DNA from: Temnothorax longispinosus | Lineage: Eukaryota; Arthropoda; Insecta; Hymenoptera; Formicidae | Assembly (NCBI RefSeq): GCF_030848805.1 | Contig: NC_092361.1 | Location: 14,187,444 to 14,251,443 of the forward strand | Direction of reading: 5' to 3' | DNA length: 64,000 nt | Part shown: one piece after another, positions 37,264 to 50,126 of the stretch | Numbering within the stretch: position 1 is the first letter of the stretch | Layout: every line of letters starts with the position of its first letter | Notes under the pieces: generated by a model | The model's database searches: none | Told to the model about the DNA's origin: nothing | What the model saw: the letters and a program-made list of their open reading frames with translations, nothing else | Made by a program: the position numbers and the translations under genes

Positions 37264-38186
37264 ATCTTGAAACGCAATTTCCATCCATTCTCATCTCAGT
37301 GCGGGCAATATTTTTAATCCAAATCGCTGGAAATAATTCAACAAAGGTAAGATAATTTGAACGGGTGCATAATGGACGGTAGCGGCGGTAGAATCGTCGG
37401 CTAGATTAAAGAAATGAGAACGGATACAGATTGTATCGCGAGAACGCGCTGCTTCTCTATAACCGTAATAACCAGTTAAACGTTTTCGCGACCGAGTTCG
37501 TGGAGGCGAGGCAGAGAGAACGGAAGAGAATTGTAGGGAGGAGGAGGGTGGACGTGAAGCGGGGTCGAAAACTAATATCGAACAAACCCGGCAGGCCCCC
37601 GGCAATTGTGGTCGCGAGGAACGGCTCCGGCTACTGTGAGTCCCACGCCTGGAGAACTTTCGTCCGCGACGAGGCCTCTGGTATCGGCCGCCTTGTCCGT
37701 GAACTCGTACTCAATAATTTCGCAACCGGTAGGACTAATTTTGAATGCCATTAGTTAGCACACGCCGCCTGGGATGATCTGGCCGGCGCGACGGATTGTT
37801 ATTTCGTTCATTCCTTCTCGCTACTTTGCCCTTCTCTTCTTCTTCCACGGCTTCGTTCATTCGGCTTATGCACGGCAAAGGGGCAAGAGGGGAGGGAAGA
37901 ATCTCACCACCACCCTTGAAATTATTTGCTTCCTCTTTGTTCACGGATTGATATCATGCTACTGCATTACCCCTTGCAAAAAAGTATAAGTGCAGAAATT
38001 AACTCTGGAAAATATACACTGAGATTTAAAAGACTCCAATCATTCAACTCGCTTGACTCATTCAATAAAAAAAAAACTGTACAGATATGTTCTTTATATC
38101 TTAAAGAATAAAATGTAATTTCCTTGAAAATATCTGTAATGAACAAATAATGTAAAACAAAGGTCCAAAGATCCCAAAAGTTTTTG

Positions 38187-38210
38187 ATTTAATCACTTCA
38201 GTGATTAAAT
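38187..38210. repeat. Hairpin with 11 bp arms
   Basis: ATTTAATCACT pairs perfectly with its complement around a 2 nt loop. It may be a chance palindrome in AT-rich DNA. Confidence 0.5.
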
Positions 38211-39847
38211 TGAGTCTGTCTCAAAAACAAGAGAAAAAAACTAAAGCTAACATATTTGTAATATATTTTTAATATTTTTTTTCTGTTTCTAAAATATGTA
38301 GAAATATATGCCTATAAATGCATTTAAATAGGTTGATAAGAATCCGTTCTACGAAATTAAGAATTTCTGTAAAATCTGAGAGATTAATTTTAAGTTGCTG
38401 AGAGGGGGGATGGACATATCTTTTTTTATCAGAGTGCAGATATACAATTTCATATAGCGCATTACGCATCGGACTTCAACCTTCTTCGCCGCCTCTCTCA
38501 TCCGCCGCTCATCTTCCTCTATACAATTCTCATCTCATCTCTCACTTCCTCTTTTATACCCTCTTCTTGGCTGGCGCCACCTCTGATTGAATCGGTCATG
38601 ATACGGACGACGATTCGTTTCGCAGCTATGCGCCGTGCACGTCCACGCACTGCCGGCTGCGAATTCCGCGGGATCGTTTCTGTCGAGCATTTCCCAGCAT
38701 CGGCTGGTTGGTACGTACGGTATTAGGTCAGCGAGCGCGCGGAGCCTCATACCCCTTTGTTCTTCTCTACTGCGCATACTTAGATAAAATATACCGGGTC
38801 GTGCCCGAACGCATGTCGTCCGCAACTATTTTGCGAGTATCGAGAACAAGATTCGAAAGTCGTATAAGATGAGTATCGTGGGAATATACGCAAATCATTT
38901 ACACTTCTCACGCAGTGACAAAATACAATCGACTTAGTAAATAAAATATTTAATATTAAAATTTAATTTAAGTAGACATCTCATGAATCATATATTTGAT
39001 TATTCGATAACTAATTAATTTAAAAAAAATAGAAACAAATTTAAAAAATATGTAAAGAGACGTGTAATATTCATACGCGTATGATGTAGCATGACACTTA
39101 TCGATATTAAGTATTATGTTAAAGGAAGGCGGATATAAAGACATTCTAAATATCTTCCGAGTGCCGAACAATGTGTTATTTGGTGATCAATGCGGCGTAT
39201 CGACAGCGAGGCCGACAAGAACCGTATACAGCCGTATCGTCGCGGCGCGCTCGTAGTCACTCACGTAGTCGTAGCTTTGATGTACACCGCACCGGTGCAT
39301 TGTTGATGCATTATAATGCATACCCGCTAAGAAGCACGCGGGTATGTCGGTATTACGGCCTCACGCGCACGCCTCTCCCCGATACTGGTTCGAGGTCCGA
39401 TAATCAAAAGCGTCCTCCCCGCGCTCTCGCGAGCAAGCTCATGCATATGCTCGGTCGAGATTATATATGAATAAAAAGACATCGTGATGGGCGTATACAA
39501 TTGAAAATCGTATTACGTAAAAGAGAGGGGTTTGGCGGCCACGGCAAATAGGCAACGATCCTACACGGTGAAAATTTGCCGTTTTTTTCCGACCGATCGC
39601 GACAATCCCATTCCCATCGACAACGACGTCCCGTTCACGCGAATGGGAGTGGGTACAGTAAAACCGTTGTCGCTCGGTATCTGGTACTGGTCATCGCGAA
39701 CAGGCTGATTACCAGGCTGGACATTCTTTCAGGAGAATGTAATCTCGCAGGCATATGTATAGTGGCCCCGACGTGTACTATGACGGTGGAAAATGAAGCG
39801 TTTGTAGTCTTCAATAGAGCGACATAATGTAAGATGACTCTTTTACG

Positions 39848-39868
39848 TAATAATATTGAATATTATTA
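39848..39868. repeat. AT palindrome
   Basis: TAATAATATT and its complement flank a single G. It is low in complexity and could arise by chance. Confidence 0.5.
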
Positions 39869-40636
39869 ATGACGCGCGTGTCAAACATTATGAGCGATTG
39901 AGTCTTTCTTCAGCTTGCCCGTATGCGTAATGTGGTATACGCGCGTGTACGGTTCGCCGTAGTTCTAAGCGTTAGTTCGCACTGTTAAAAAATTGTTTAA
40001 TGGCGCGTCGTTCCAGTCGATTGAACTGTTATGCTGCGCTGCTGATTGCTTATTAAGCGATATACTTAATTGATTGGAACAGGATGTTATTAGAAACGTT
40101 TTCGCTTAATATGGATATAATTCGATGTTGTAGCTGGCGTTTCTCACATTTTAGAGAATATCCACAGTGCCATATATCTTTATATAAGATTTGCAGCACC
40201 ATCGTGCAAAATTAGAAAGAGAGAAACTAAAAATATTACAGTTGTGACTGATCGTTAACATTTCTCTCCGTATAAAAGCAATGTCATATGCAAGAACAGC
40301 TTTGGACGCGATCGACAACAGCTCCTTTAACGCACGGTGCGAAAATCTCAGTAATCACGCTCTCGGTGAAGTGATGCATAACGCCGTCCAATTAGTACGC
40401 GGCGCGGCTTCACTCGCAGGGATAGCGGAGAGTCCGTCGTTCATGAGTCCGCGAGTCTGCGAGGAGAGGAGAGAACGCGGAGGAGCGTGGTCAAGCTTCC
40501 GTGCTACACCGGCGCTACGCTCCCGCTGGCTCCTACTGGCTTCTGCTGGCGCTAGTCTATAATTTGCGCGGTCGTGCCCCGAGGATCCACGGCGTCGTCG
40601 TCCTCCACCTTACCTTCATCGTCCTCCCGGAATGAT

Positions 40637-40637
40637 A

Positions 40638-40672
<35 letters not shown>

Positions 40673-40677
40673 CTCCC
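40637..40677. repeat. CT microsatellite
   Basis: About 16 CT units with one TTT interruption, followed by a short C-rich tail. It creates the Glu/Arg run in the minus frames that cross it. Confidence 0.9.
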
Positions 40678-42282
40678 CTCGGGATAGGACGACGGGCGAG
40701 TTTGTACACTATTTGTGCCCCTGTTGCTGCCCGGTAGCAGCCACCGGCCCCCGCGCCGCTGCAATTACAACGCCCCCAGTCGTTTTTAATCTCGGATAAC
40801 CGGCAAAAAACGTAATAACCTTTTTGCCGCGGCAAGTCGAACATTACGCATGGTGGGCAAATGCGGCGGTGGACCCACCACTCTCGACCGGCGGGCCCCG
40901 GGCCCACGCGAGTCGAACCCTTGATACGAAATTGGGGACTCCGCCCCCGCATCCTGCGCCGCGCAAGGAACGAGGATAACGACCAGCCTGTATGCAAATG
41001 CCTGGGGATCGCTCAGATTTCGCGAAGATTATTACGCCGGTCGTGCGTGCCCGGGAGCCTTCGCTTCGGGAATTACGCGCACGAAAACGGGGCCTCCCCC
41101 GGAGCCCTCCGCAAAAAAGTTCCATCGCAGTGACATTACCGCAGGCCTGTGTCCTAAGGGAGAGTCGCTGACAAGTTTTTGATGAGAACGCTGCTCGTTT
41201 TACGTTGTCGCTCATTTCGTAGCCATGTAAATATCACTCGGCCGGTCGTTTGGCGTCGATAAACGGCCACTTGTACGCAGGGCACAAGGGGTACCGCCCT
41301 AAAAGTTGCTTTGCGGCATTAACTTCTCGGTGAAAGTGCTTTTTCTTCGTCTTCGTCAAATTCCCGGACTATAAGAGGAACATTTGTTCGAATGCGTTTG
41401 GGTTTTACGTATATATATAATTTCTTGTAATTGCACTCTGGGAGAAATTTTGACTGGTTTTCTCGCAGTTAAGTAACTTAACATTTTGGTTAGTGCCCCG
41501 TAAGTGAAAATTATCTTTGCGTAACTGAATATCGATAGAACTAGTTGAGAGAATTGACTAGTATAACTTAAAAATCTTTGAAATAAATAGAATAGCCAAT
41601 TACGATTTTTAGTTACGGGTTTATTAGGGTTATGAATCCAAATAATTTGATTACTAATCGTGGGCTCCAAAGTGGATTGCTTAACCTTTTTTTCCCAGAG
41701 CATATATATGAGTACAGTTTACAAAAGAAGATGGTCTCTAAATAATTAAATTAAAAGAACGTAATAAAAATAATAATATAGATTATATGTAATTTAATTT
41801 ATTTTTATCGTATAGGAAAATTTTATTTTCCTTCGTAGATCTTAATCTCTTTTAAAATTGTGTAACGCGTTTCACGTAATCCTCAAGCAACTTTGTTCGG
41901 ATATGCTATTTTTAAACGTAATAAAATATCCGCGGGCTTCGATAATCTTGAGATAGTGGTATTTTTCCGTCGCATCTCCGTCGTCATTGTCTCTGGCACT
42001 CCTGCTATTCCTGAATCACAGGTTCGCATTAAGCGTTACACGCGGGGTGTGCGACAGGAGCCGGCGCGGGCGGGGGCGTTATTGTCGCTCCTTTCCTTCG
42101 TTTCTACAATTGCGTCATAACGACAGCCCCGTACCTCGTACGGGTAGAAAGCATACAAATCGAATCGCCAACGATCATTTGTCAAGCGAGAACGTCCGCA
42201 ACGAGCGCAAGGAGCGTTGGCGCGAGCGGCTATCGCACCTAAGAGACCACGGATTACCGAACAGGAATATGCAGAAGCGAAC
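40678..42282. other. Gene-free stretch
   Basis: CpG-rich to about 41340, then AT-rich. The 115-codon minus frame at 41356-41703 overlaps a possible degraded fold-back (41434-41702) and has no domain. Frames in the CpG-rich part overlap on both strands. Confidence 0.5.
41434..41702. mobile_element. Possible degraded MITE, CTCTGGGA ends
   Basis: CTCTGGGA at 41436-41443 and its complement at 41693-41700 may be the worn ends of an element of about 267 bp. The left end CACTCTGGGAGAAAT resembles the CACTGAGAGAAAT end of the copy at 21671. Only 8 bp match and no target duplication is clear. Confidence 0.3.
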
Positions 42283-42372
42283 GAGAAGTAGGAGTAGGAA
42301 GAAGAGGAGGAACAGGAGAAAAGGAGGAGGAGAAGGAGGAGAAGGAGGAGAAAGAGGAGGAGGAGGAGGAGC
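42283..42372. repeat. GGA/GAA polypurine tract
   Basis: About 90 bp of GGA and GAA triplets on the plus strand. It explains the leucine- and serine-rich minus frame (42036-42488) and the arginine- and glycine-rich plus frame (41987-42448), which I do not take as genes. GGA repeats can form four-stranded DNA. Confidence 0.9.
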
Positions 42373-42917
42373 GCGAACGGTAATGCTGGTGGTGGAAGAA
42401 GACGGTAAAGTCTCCTTGCACCTACCGTATCTCCGCCTGGGAGAGTGATATTTCTATCGTCGACGTTGAAGCAGGAACGTGTTAACAATCCTCGCCTCGG
42501 CGTTCAGCGATTGATGGCCGTGGAAAGCAAGATTTATTAATCTCGACTATTATCACTGCGTCCGCCGTGCGGCGAGACTCTATCGACATTTGAGTCAGGT
42601 GCAAATAATGGTGAGCGATATTTTCATAAGGACCTGTTTCGCCTGTTTATCATTGTGTTTTCCAAATAGATCTTTATGTCCTTATGTAAATATTTGCTAT
42701 ATTATTCACTGTTATTTTTTTTTAAGCGCCTTGTCTTACGGGAGTCTATTCCGCAAAGTTCGAGAAATTTCTCCATTTTTTTATTTATTTTATAAACGAT
42801 CAAACATGTGTTGTCCAGACAACAATGGGAACGATAAAACACAGTTTATTGTGTACGCTAGTATCGGTATGATTATGCGATTTCTATTAATAATCCCATA
42901 AAACAAGTATTTTCGAT

Positions 42918-43408
42918 TTAAGGATGTTTTACGTATAGCTATATGTAGTATAATTTTGTTTTCTTGATTAAACAGTGTAAAGCTAGTCTTAGAAATTATT
43001 CATAAACAACATGTTATCATTGAGACAGAAAAAGCATAAAAATCACAATTTTGTCCCATTTTTGTACTTGATATTGTTTAAATAAATCATTAAAAAATTG
43101 AAAAAATATATTAACACAGAAAAACTTAAAAAACCGTAATTGCAATTCTCGATGTCATAGAAGTGTACCATAAAAATTTCATTCATTTTTACTGTACAGG
43201 AGCAGAGATATATATTATGATATTTACATGGGAAGTATATCTATATATATACAATTTCTGTATATATAACTTTTAAAGCAAATATTTCAGAAACGGGTCA
43301 GACAATCGATCGCAAATTTAAAACAGGTTTTTGGGATATATAAGTGCACAATCTCTGTAAATTTCAGCTTCATCCCTCTATTTTGACATAAGCGATATAC
43401 ATCCTTAA
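42918..43408. mobile_element. TTAA-flanked TIR element, family C
   Basis: TTAA at 42918-42921 and 43405-43408 flanks a 483 bp AT-rich element (42922-43404). The ends read GGATGTTTTACG and, inverted, GGATGTATATCG, so the inverted repeat is about 12 bp with three mismatches. There is no coding capacity. It shares the TTAA target and GG start with families A and B but not their sequence. Confidence 0.55.
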
Positions 43409-44082
43409 TAGATATGGCACGAAATTGTTTCTGCATTCGATGAATAAATGAATTTGACACAGTGCAAGGAATATATTCGGCGAGATAGAGATTTTGTATT
43501 ATTCACATGTATAAGTTGCGCAATTATGACACGCGAGCAGTTACTTTCATCGGTCGTGCCGCGAACGCGCGATCGCGGTTGAGAAAGATTAGAAGAATCG
43601 AGAGAGAAGCGAGAGATGTCGATGCGTGGATTGCTTTATTAAATTTTGCGCAATGCAAACGATTTTCTAGCTGCAGCGATGCGCACGAACTGACGTCCGA
43701 GCAATAAATCACGTGGCAGAATGACATCGGCACGACGGTTCCATCGGTACCTTCGGTTCTCCAGTGTCCATCATCCTTTCCACCCTCCTCCAATCCCTCC
43801 GGTATGTTCTCACTTTTGTGTCACCTCTGATCTTGTCATGCCTGAGTGCAGAACAGAATTGTACTCTGAGTGATTTATATTCCATTGCGTGATTACAGAA
43901 AAAGCTTTCGGATGTGATAACAGTAATGCATATATTGCTAAAAAGTCTTTTAATATTTTTTAGCAATATATGCAACAAAATTTTCTATTTTTTAAATATA
44001 TATTTGAAAATATAAAAAGTTGACAAATAATGAAAATTTTAATTCCGAATAAGTAACATTTACTTCGCCAGTCAATAATTAA
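43409..44082. other. Gene-free stretch with a small hairpin
   Basis: No supported gene. A hairpin with 18 bp perfect arms TGCATATATTGCTAAAAA and a 12 nt loop lies at 43927-43974. Confidence 0.55.
43927..43974. repeat. Hairpin with 18 bp arms
   Basis: Arms at 43927-43944 and 43957-43974 pair perfectly around a 12 nt loop. The AT-rich stem is shorter than usual for a microRNA precursor. Confidence 0.7.
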
Positions 44083-44438
44083 CCTAATTAGCAGTAAAAA
44101 CTTTAATCGACCCTTCTGGTAATGATTATAATCGTCATGTCAAATTGTCGCGCCATTTCGACCATAGATTTTGGTTCTTCTAAAATTGATGTAATTTTAA
44201 TGCTTATACATATTATAAGCATCCTATTTCAATGATTTAATTTATTGTGAAACCCTGACTGAGGTAATATTTTTCGCAATAAATTAAATTATTCAAATAG
44301 GATGCTTATAATATAAGCATCAAAATTACATCAATTTTAAAAAGACCAAAATATATGGTCGAAGCGGTGTGATGATTTGTCATGACAATTATAATCATTG
44401 CCAGTAAGGTCAATTAAAGTCCTTTACTGCTAATTAGG
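44083..44438. mobile_element. Fold-back MITE with 170 bp arms
   Basis: The element starts CCTAATTAGCAGTAAA at 44083 and ends in the complement at 44438. Arms of about 167-170 bp, roughly 85-90 percent alike by eye, flank a 19 nt loop (44253-44271). There is no coding capacity and the target duplication is unclear. A transcript would fold into a long hairpin that could feed small interfering RNA production. Confidence 0.8.
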
Positions 44439-45597
44439 AAAATTTTAATTGTTTATAACAAATCTCTTGCTTTCTCACTTTTTCCTCGCGGGCACGCGGC
44501 CAAACGCACATCATTTATTTACATAAATGCGTTCTAACGTGGCCAACGGGTGATTGAGTGAGAACACAAACACGTCGACCGAGGCATTAATTTAAAAAGC
44601 GAGCTTCGAAATTCCGATGGATGGGAGAGCCGCCACCCACGACGATCGGATTTTCGCTGTGTTCCCTGTGGGATAATGCATTCCACGCGCGTAGACTATA
44701 ATATAAGGATTGAGCAAATTATCCCTATACACGTGTAAAATAAGGTACAAAGATAATGTTTATTCTTTTGAATCATTAAGAAATCGATGGCGCGCCGTGC
44801 GGCTTCGCGGTACATCATTAAAATCGAACGCACGTGGCCCATTTGGTGAGAACAAGGCAGGAAACGTGCACGTAATGTGCTACAACGCATGCATTGTATC
44901 TCATCGGAGTTAATTTCCAAACCTTCCTTTACATGTAAAGTTCTTCGCTAACGTAAGCATAACTTTATAATACATATTGAAGGTATTTCCGCATAAAGAT
45001 AAAGAAACAGACGCAGATCAGAATATGATCGTTCAGGTATCACACGTTTAATATTCCGAAAAAATATCAGGTGCGATTAATCACGACGCCCGAAAATTAG
45101 ATTTCTGCTCTCGGGCCCCGATAAGATCCGGCGCACATCATCAGGGATCTCGACAGCCACTTTATCCCGATCGACGTGCCGGCTCGTTGAGCACTGGAAA
45201 CGTCTATCAGGAAACGTCGAAACTGGCCGAGGGATTGGTCAGTCGCGGGGGTGGAAATATCCCGCGGGCCACTCCGAGCGAGTCCGATGTATACACAAGG
45301 TTACGATATTTCCGTGTGTACGAGGCTCGAGTGGCTCGCGGTAGAATGATTGATAATCGATCGTGCCGAACTGGCTGGAGTCTCGCGCATCCAACGAAGA
45401 TGAATTCGTTCTGCGCCGAGGCCTAATTGTGCGCAGTCAGTGGTCCACCATCAGTGGACTCTGTACCGGGTTAAAGCACATCCGCACCTACGCCGAACGA
45501 GAAAAAAAAACGACGAGCGCGAGCAGAAAGCGAAGAATAAGAAAGAGAGAAAGAGAAGAAAAGACATAAATCCGGAGGACGAAGTTGGAGTATCGGG
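44439..45597. other. Gene-free stretch
   Basis: No supported gene; short frames at 45187-45569 lead into the GA tract and are low in information. Confidence 0.55.
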
Positions 45598-45604
45598 GAG
45601 GAGA

Positions 45605-45650
<46 letters not shown>

Positions 45651-45655
45651 GAGAC
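45598..45655. repeat. GA microsatellite
   Basis: About 25 GA units with a few AAA interruptions. It underlies the Arg/Glu and Ser/Leu frames on the two strands. Confidence 0.9.
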
Positions 45656-45840
45656 GAGGAGGAGGAAGAACAGGTCGCGATAGAGGAAGGAAGAGGCCGC
45701 AGAGGAGAAAAGGGATATGAGAAAGGCGTGCGGCAGCACCGGCTCGTGCGTGGCTAACTAACCCGCGCTGACCCCCTATCGATATTTCCACCTGGAGTTC
45801 GACCCCTGAGAATTCCATTTTTTTCGCGCGCGCATACGTT

Positions 45841-45967
45841 GCGAGCGAGCGAGCGAGCCTACGAGCTCTCTTCCGAGGAGCAGCACTGAAATTCTTTCTT
45901 CCGAGACTCTCGGACTCTCTGCCTCGACTCTGGCTCGATATCCGCGCGCGAGCGAGCGAGCGAACGA
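45841..45967. repeat. GCGA tetranucleotide runs
   Basis: GCGA repeats occur at 45841-45857 and again at about 45945-45967 with one variant unit. A TATAAATA motif follows at 46005-46012, but no initiator is seen about 30 bp downstream. Confidence 0.75.
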
Positions 45968-48900
45968 GCGAGGCGCATAAAACCCCGCGGGGTTAATGCA
46001 CCGCTATAAATATAACGCCGTTGAGCCGTGCTTTGCGCGAAATTAATTACGTAACGTATTTACGCCGATGCGGTGCCGTTAGGCGTGATCGAGGACCCCG
46101 TGCGGCGAAAATGAGACGAGTCCGCGCCGCACGGAGATAATGAATTATCAAGTCGCTCGGCTGGTCGCGCGATCGCGCCGTACCGCAGCAAATTGCACGC
46201 GTTACCTTATTCTCGCTGGTTTTATGACGCACTCTTTAGGAGGTATCTAAACACCGGTCTTTGAGTACCTACTTCCAGGTCGTAAACCTTTGCGTTCGCA
46301 GTCGCGAATGCGATAATATATTTATCATAAAATTGTATTTAAACATACAACAGTTTGAAGATTAACATGAAAAGTAGTGTAACTTTATTTTAAGACATTT
46401 CTTATTGCAATTATTAATGCTATCAATAATGTTTTAAAAGATATTGTAACTCTCATTCATATAGTGTTATATTTATTTAATATTTTGTATTGAAATAATG
46501 AAAATCTTTCTCTCAAGTGGAAAACTTATTGTACAAATATTTTTCCTGAAAATAAATTAATAAAACTGGCCTGGTTTGAACATTATTGTTTAAGTTTTAT
46601 TAAATAATAGAGTTACAGTTTGCAGCACCGTTATATTCTTTGATCATAAATTTTTTCTCTAAAATTTATTAGGCCCATCTTTTAGAAACAACATTTTTCC
46701 AAGTCATACCTGGTCTCTCTGGCTAATTCTCTGATAGTAATTTATTATAATTAAGACTGACTATTTAGGATAAATTTAGGACAAATGTAATATCGATCTA
46801 GAAGCGAGAGCTAAACTTATTTGGGCAACCAAGTCGATTCATTAACAAACTCGTTATTATTATGTCGAACGTACTTTCGAAGGCCTTATTACAAATTCCT
46901 TCTTAATTGAACACCAGGATAATAATCATCATAAATTTCCAAAAATTTCTCCTTCGACCTTCGACCTACTATATCCCGTAAACTGGCATATCCAAAAGCG
47001 AGCGGCGAATTAGCCCCTTTAATCACATGATAAATTATAATAGGAAGACACATATTGTATAAGTTGCGTGTCGAATAGAAACGAGGACATTTCGGTCGCA
47101 TTTTATTACAGGGTCGAGCTGCTAACTTCAAGCAGTCTAACGAACTTCAATCGACGACTTTGACTGCGCGACACGCGGTGATCGATAGCCGTGCTAATAG
47201 ATCGGTGTGATCGATAGATCAGCCACTTGCGTTTAGGGAGAGAAAGGATTCATTTGCCACGGCTGTCGACTCATTACACGAAGAACAGACGCTTCGTGTT
47301 CCGCGTTCGCGTGTCATATTATTATTTTTTATTTTGCCGGCTCATTCTTCGACAACTACTTTCGAATCTACGACGATATCAAAGGACCATATTTAGGTCA
47401 AAAAATTTTTGCGAGACATCGATCACATATAATCTACTTAGCGAGATATTCAATAAGATATTTTACACCTTGCATATAGCTTTCCTTATTTGCATTTTCC
47501 TTCGTTGCGTCCACGGCGAAATTCATGTGTTGACAAGTTTATTATAGAGAGAGTTCCGTGTACAACAGGATTGTGCGTTTTTAGATTACGTTGCTGGGAC
47601 GCACGCGCGCACGCACTCGCTGAGAAGAAGATTCGCGCGGATTCTCTCTTCCGTTAAAGGTCGCGCATCCTCCGTTCGGACACATTATAAGTATTTTAGC
47701 ACGCTGTTTGTGGTTTCTACGGGCACGGCTTACTTATGACCGCGGCGATCTCGCCTATTGACGGCTGATTAGTTTATGGTGATAAGACTTCAGTCAGGAC
47801 GCGCTCCGCGGAGCGCGCAACGGGACCTCGCTGCGAGACAAACGGCGATTGCATGCCCGCGGGTGAACGATGTGTAACGAAGTAGCCAACTATGCATCAA
47901 TCGTCGTAAAAGCATCGGCGCGATCTTTCGCGTCGGAAAGTCAATTTCTCCTGGCGTAATCTTCGTCGTTCGGATAATGGACGTCGATTCGTTTGTGCGA
48001 CGAACAAGCCGAGGCAAATCTCGCCGGCACCGTTACGCGCAATGCGAACCTAGATCTGGAAATCGCATATTCATATCCTCAACAGCAGGTGTCACAGTTG
48101 AACCGCTGCGAGACCCAGCGATCGATCGAAGAAAAGAGAAAGAAATAAAAAGAGAAGAGAAGATGACGTTGTCGACCGATCTCGCGGAAAAAGTCAGCCG
48201 TATCGCCGGCTGGTATTAGTGTCAACCGACGACTACGTCGGCGCGAATGCAAAATTTCAATTGTTAATCAGACCGCGCCAGCGGGCAGCCTTTGTCGCTT
48301 CTGAAAATCACCGCAGGGTTTCGCGGCTCGCGCCAATTTCGCCTTTCATCGCTGATTGCTTCCTTGTACGGCGCCGACTACCACGAGAGTATAGTGCCCA
48401 TGCGGTGAAACTCAAATTAAAATCCCCGCCGATGTCAGGCGATAATGATAACGAACCACGTCGGAGGTGTTAATAGCCTGACAGGCATGGATCATCGATT
48501 TCGCAGTGACAGAAGCTCCATCGAGTGTTTGCGGAAGGAGGCTTGTAGTTAATCAGAATCCTTTCATCTCACGCACATTCGCTACGGCCCTAAGACTCCC
48601 GAAGCTCGGTCTATGTCACAATCGCCGTATAACGTATAATTTCCTCTATTACTTACGAGAAACGAATTTCCAATCACTTTATGTAAAATATAATACTTTA
48701 AGATACGCTGTGAAAATGTTTTTGCTATCTTAAACGAGTTTAGACATCAGTGATTGATTTCTAATAAAAACTATTTAAATGTGAGGTTGGATACAGTTCT
48801 TTCATCCTGCTTAAAAGTAACAGAGAATAAAAATAATTCCGTTCAATTTTTTGTGATAAAATAAAGCTAAATATTCTAAGAGCAATTAAGACAAAGTAAA

Positions 48901-50113
48901 AGCAAATGAATGCATAATTGTGGTTTCTAGGAAAAGAGTCCGCTAGCGCAACCGATCATACCTATATGTATTTCTTTAGTTGTCAATAAATACACTTTCC
49001 ACGGAACTTTTGGTCGCCGGTGCCTCGAACTCGGACGAGATACACAAATGCCGTGTATAAGCGAATTCACATAATCCGCTCGCGGCACGGCGGCGTTCGT
49101 TCGTGCCAAAATAAATCAGCGGTTCGGCGTATGAAAAATAGCCCCGCGGCATCGGCGTCGTAGGTGTATATATTCGGGTCGCGAGGGCGAACGATCCTAA
49201 CAAATTGGTCCCGAAGCAAATGAGCCCCACGATGCCGATTTATTATTATCTATTTACGATGCGCCTTAAATCACGCATACTCGAAAGCCGTCGGCATCTC
49301 GCCGGAGAAATCGTGAAGAGAGCCGAGAGAACAACAAGAAGCGGATAGTAGTATTCGAGGTGCATATTACGAATCATTTAACCACTCGATGAGGCCTCGT
49401 AACTTCGAATAAAGTGTAGCAATACGTGCCAGGTATTATTCCTTCATCTCGAGCGCAAAACATGCAACCTTTTGCTCTGGTAAATGTCTATTTGTCTTCT
49501 TCGCATAGGGAAAGGATCCGTGAAATCATCAGTTTCAAATAAATTTTAAATTCAAATAAATTTCAACATCTTATCCTATCTTTCTTTCCAAGAAGAATTT
49601 TAAGGAAGAAGTGCGAAATTTATTATATCGATATCTCAAAAGAGAAGAAATAAGATAAGATGCCAAAATTTATTTTAAAAAATATTATTTACATATCACA
49701 AAAAGCATTATACATATAGTGTCATATTTAAATGTACAGCTTGTATCATCGATCTTTCAAAAAAATACATCTTAAACGAGAAAAGATTTTTCAGTTTCAT
49801 AACAACATGTATGTAGGGGCAACACATCATAATAATAGCGCAGATGTCATATCATTTTAAAAGTCATTTTAATAGCATCAAGACAACACGATGGGGCAAA
49901 CGTAAAGATGACGCGCTTCACATTTGTCAATAATAATGTGTAAGAAATGCAAGGATAGTAGATTCCAGTTTTTCGTGCATGGTTTGTGATCTCGAGCCGT
50001 CCCGGTCGCACGCGCGAGTTTTGGCCTCGGTGAGTATCCTCGGCGGACAACGAGGGATCGGTATACCTATCGGTGACGTATTGACAGACATGAACAAATG
50101 ACACGGCGCAGCT
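45968..50113. other. Gene-free stretch
   Basis: No supported gene. AT-rich DNA at about 46310-46900 and 48740-48920 alternates with CpG-rich DNA. An imperfect inverted repeat is at 49553-49678. Open frames are short and lack motifs. Confidence 0.5.
49553..49678. repeat. Imperfect inverted repeat
   Basis: The left arm (about 49553-49590) contains CATCTTATCCTATCTTTCTT and pairs imperfectly with about 49639-49678. It may be a worn fold-back element; no ends or duplication are clear. Confidence 0.4.
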
Positions 50114-50126
50114 GGGGGGGGGGGGG
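50114..50126. repeat. Poly-G run
   Basis: Thirteen consecutive G bases. Length in such runs is prone to assembly and sequencing error. Confidence 0.9.

Larger units (their letters stand above)
36962..40636. other. Gene-free stretch
   Basis: No supported gene. Small hairpins lie at 37200-37263 (14 bp arms), 38187-38210 (11 bp arms), 39307-39320 (14 bp palindrome) and 39848-39868 (10 bp arms). A pyrimidine-rich part is at 38470-38570. The open frames present are short and overlap on opposite strands. Confidence 0.5.

Noticed and set aside
38015..38026. ACACTGAGA resembling the CACTGAG element tip
   Set aside because: No inverted partner CTCAGTG nearby.
40900..40930. Minus-strand GGTTCGACTC resembling a tRNA T-arm
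   Set aside because: No acceptor, D-arm or anticodon arm at the right distances.
42036..42488. Leucine-rich minus frame resembling a membrane segment
   Set aside because: Product of the GGA/GAA tract, not a real hydrophobic domain.
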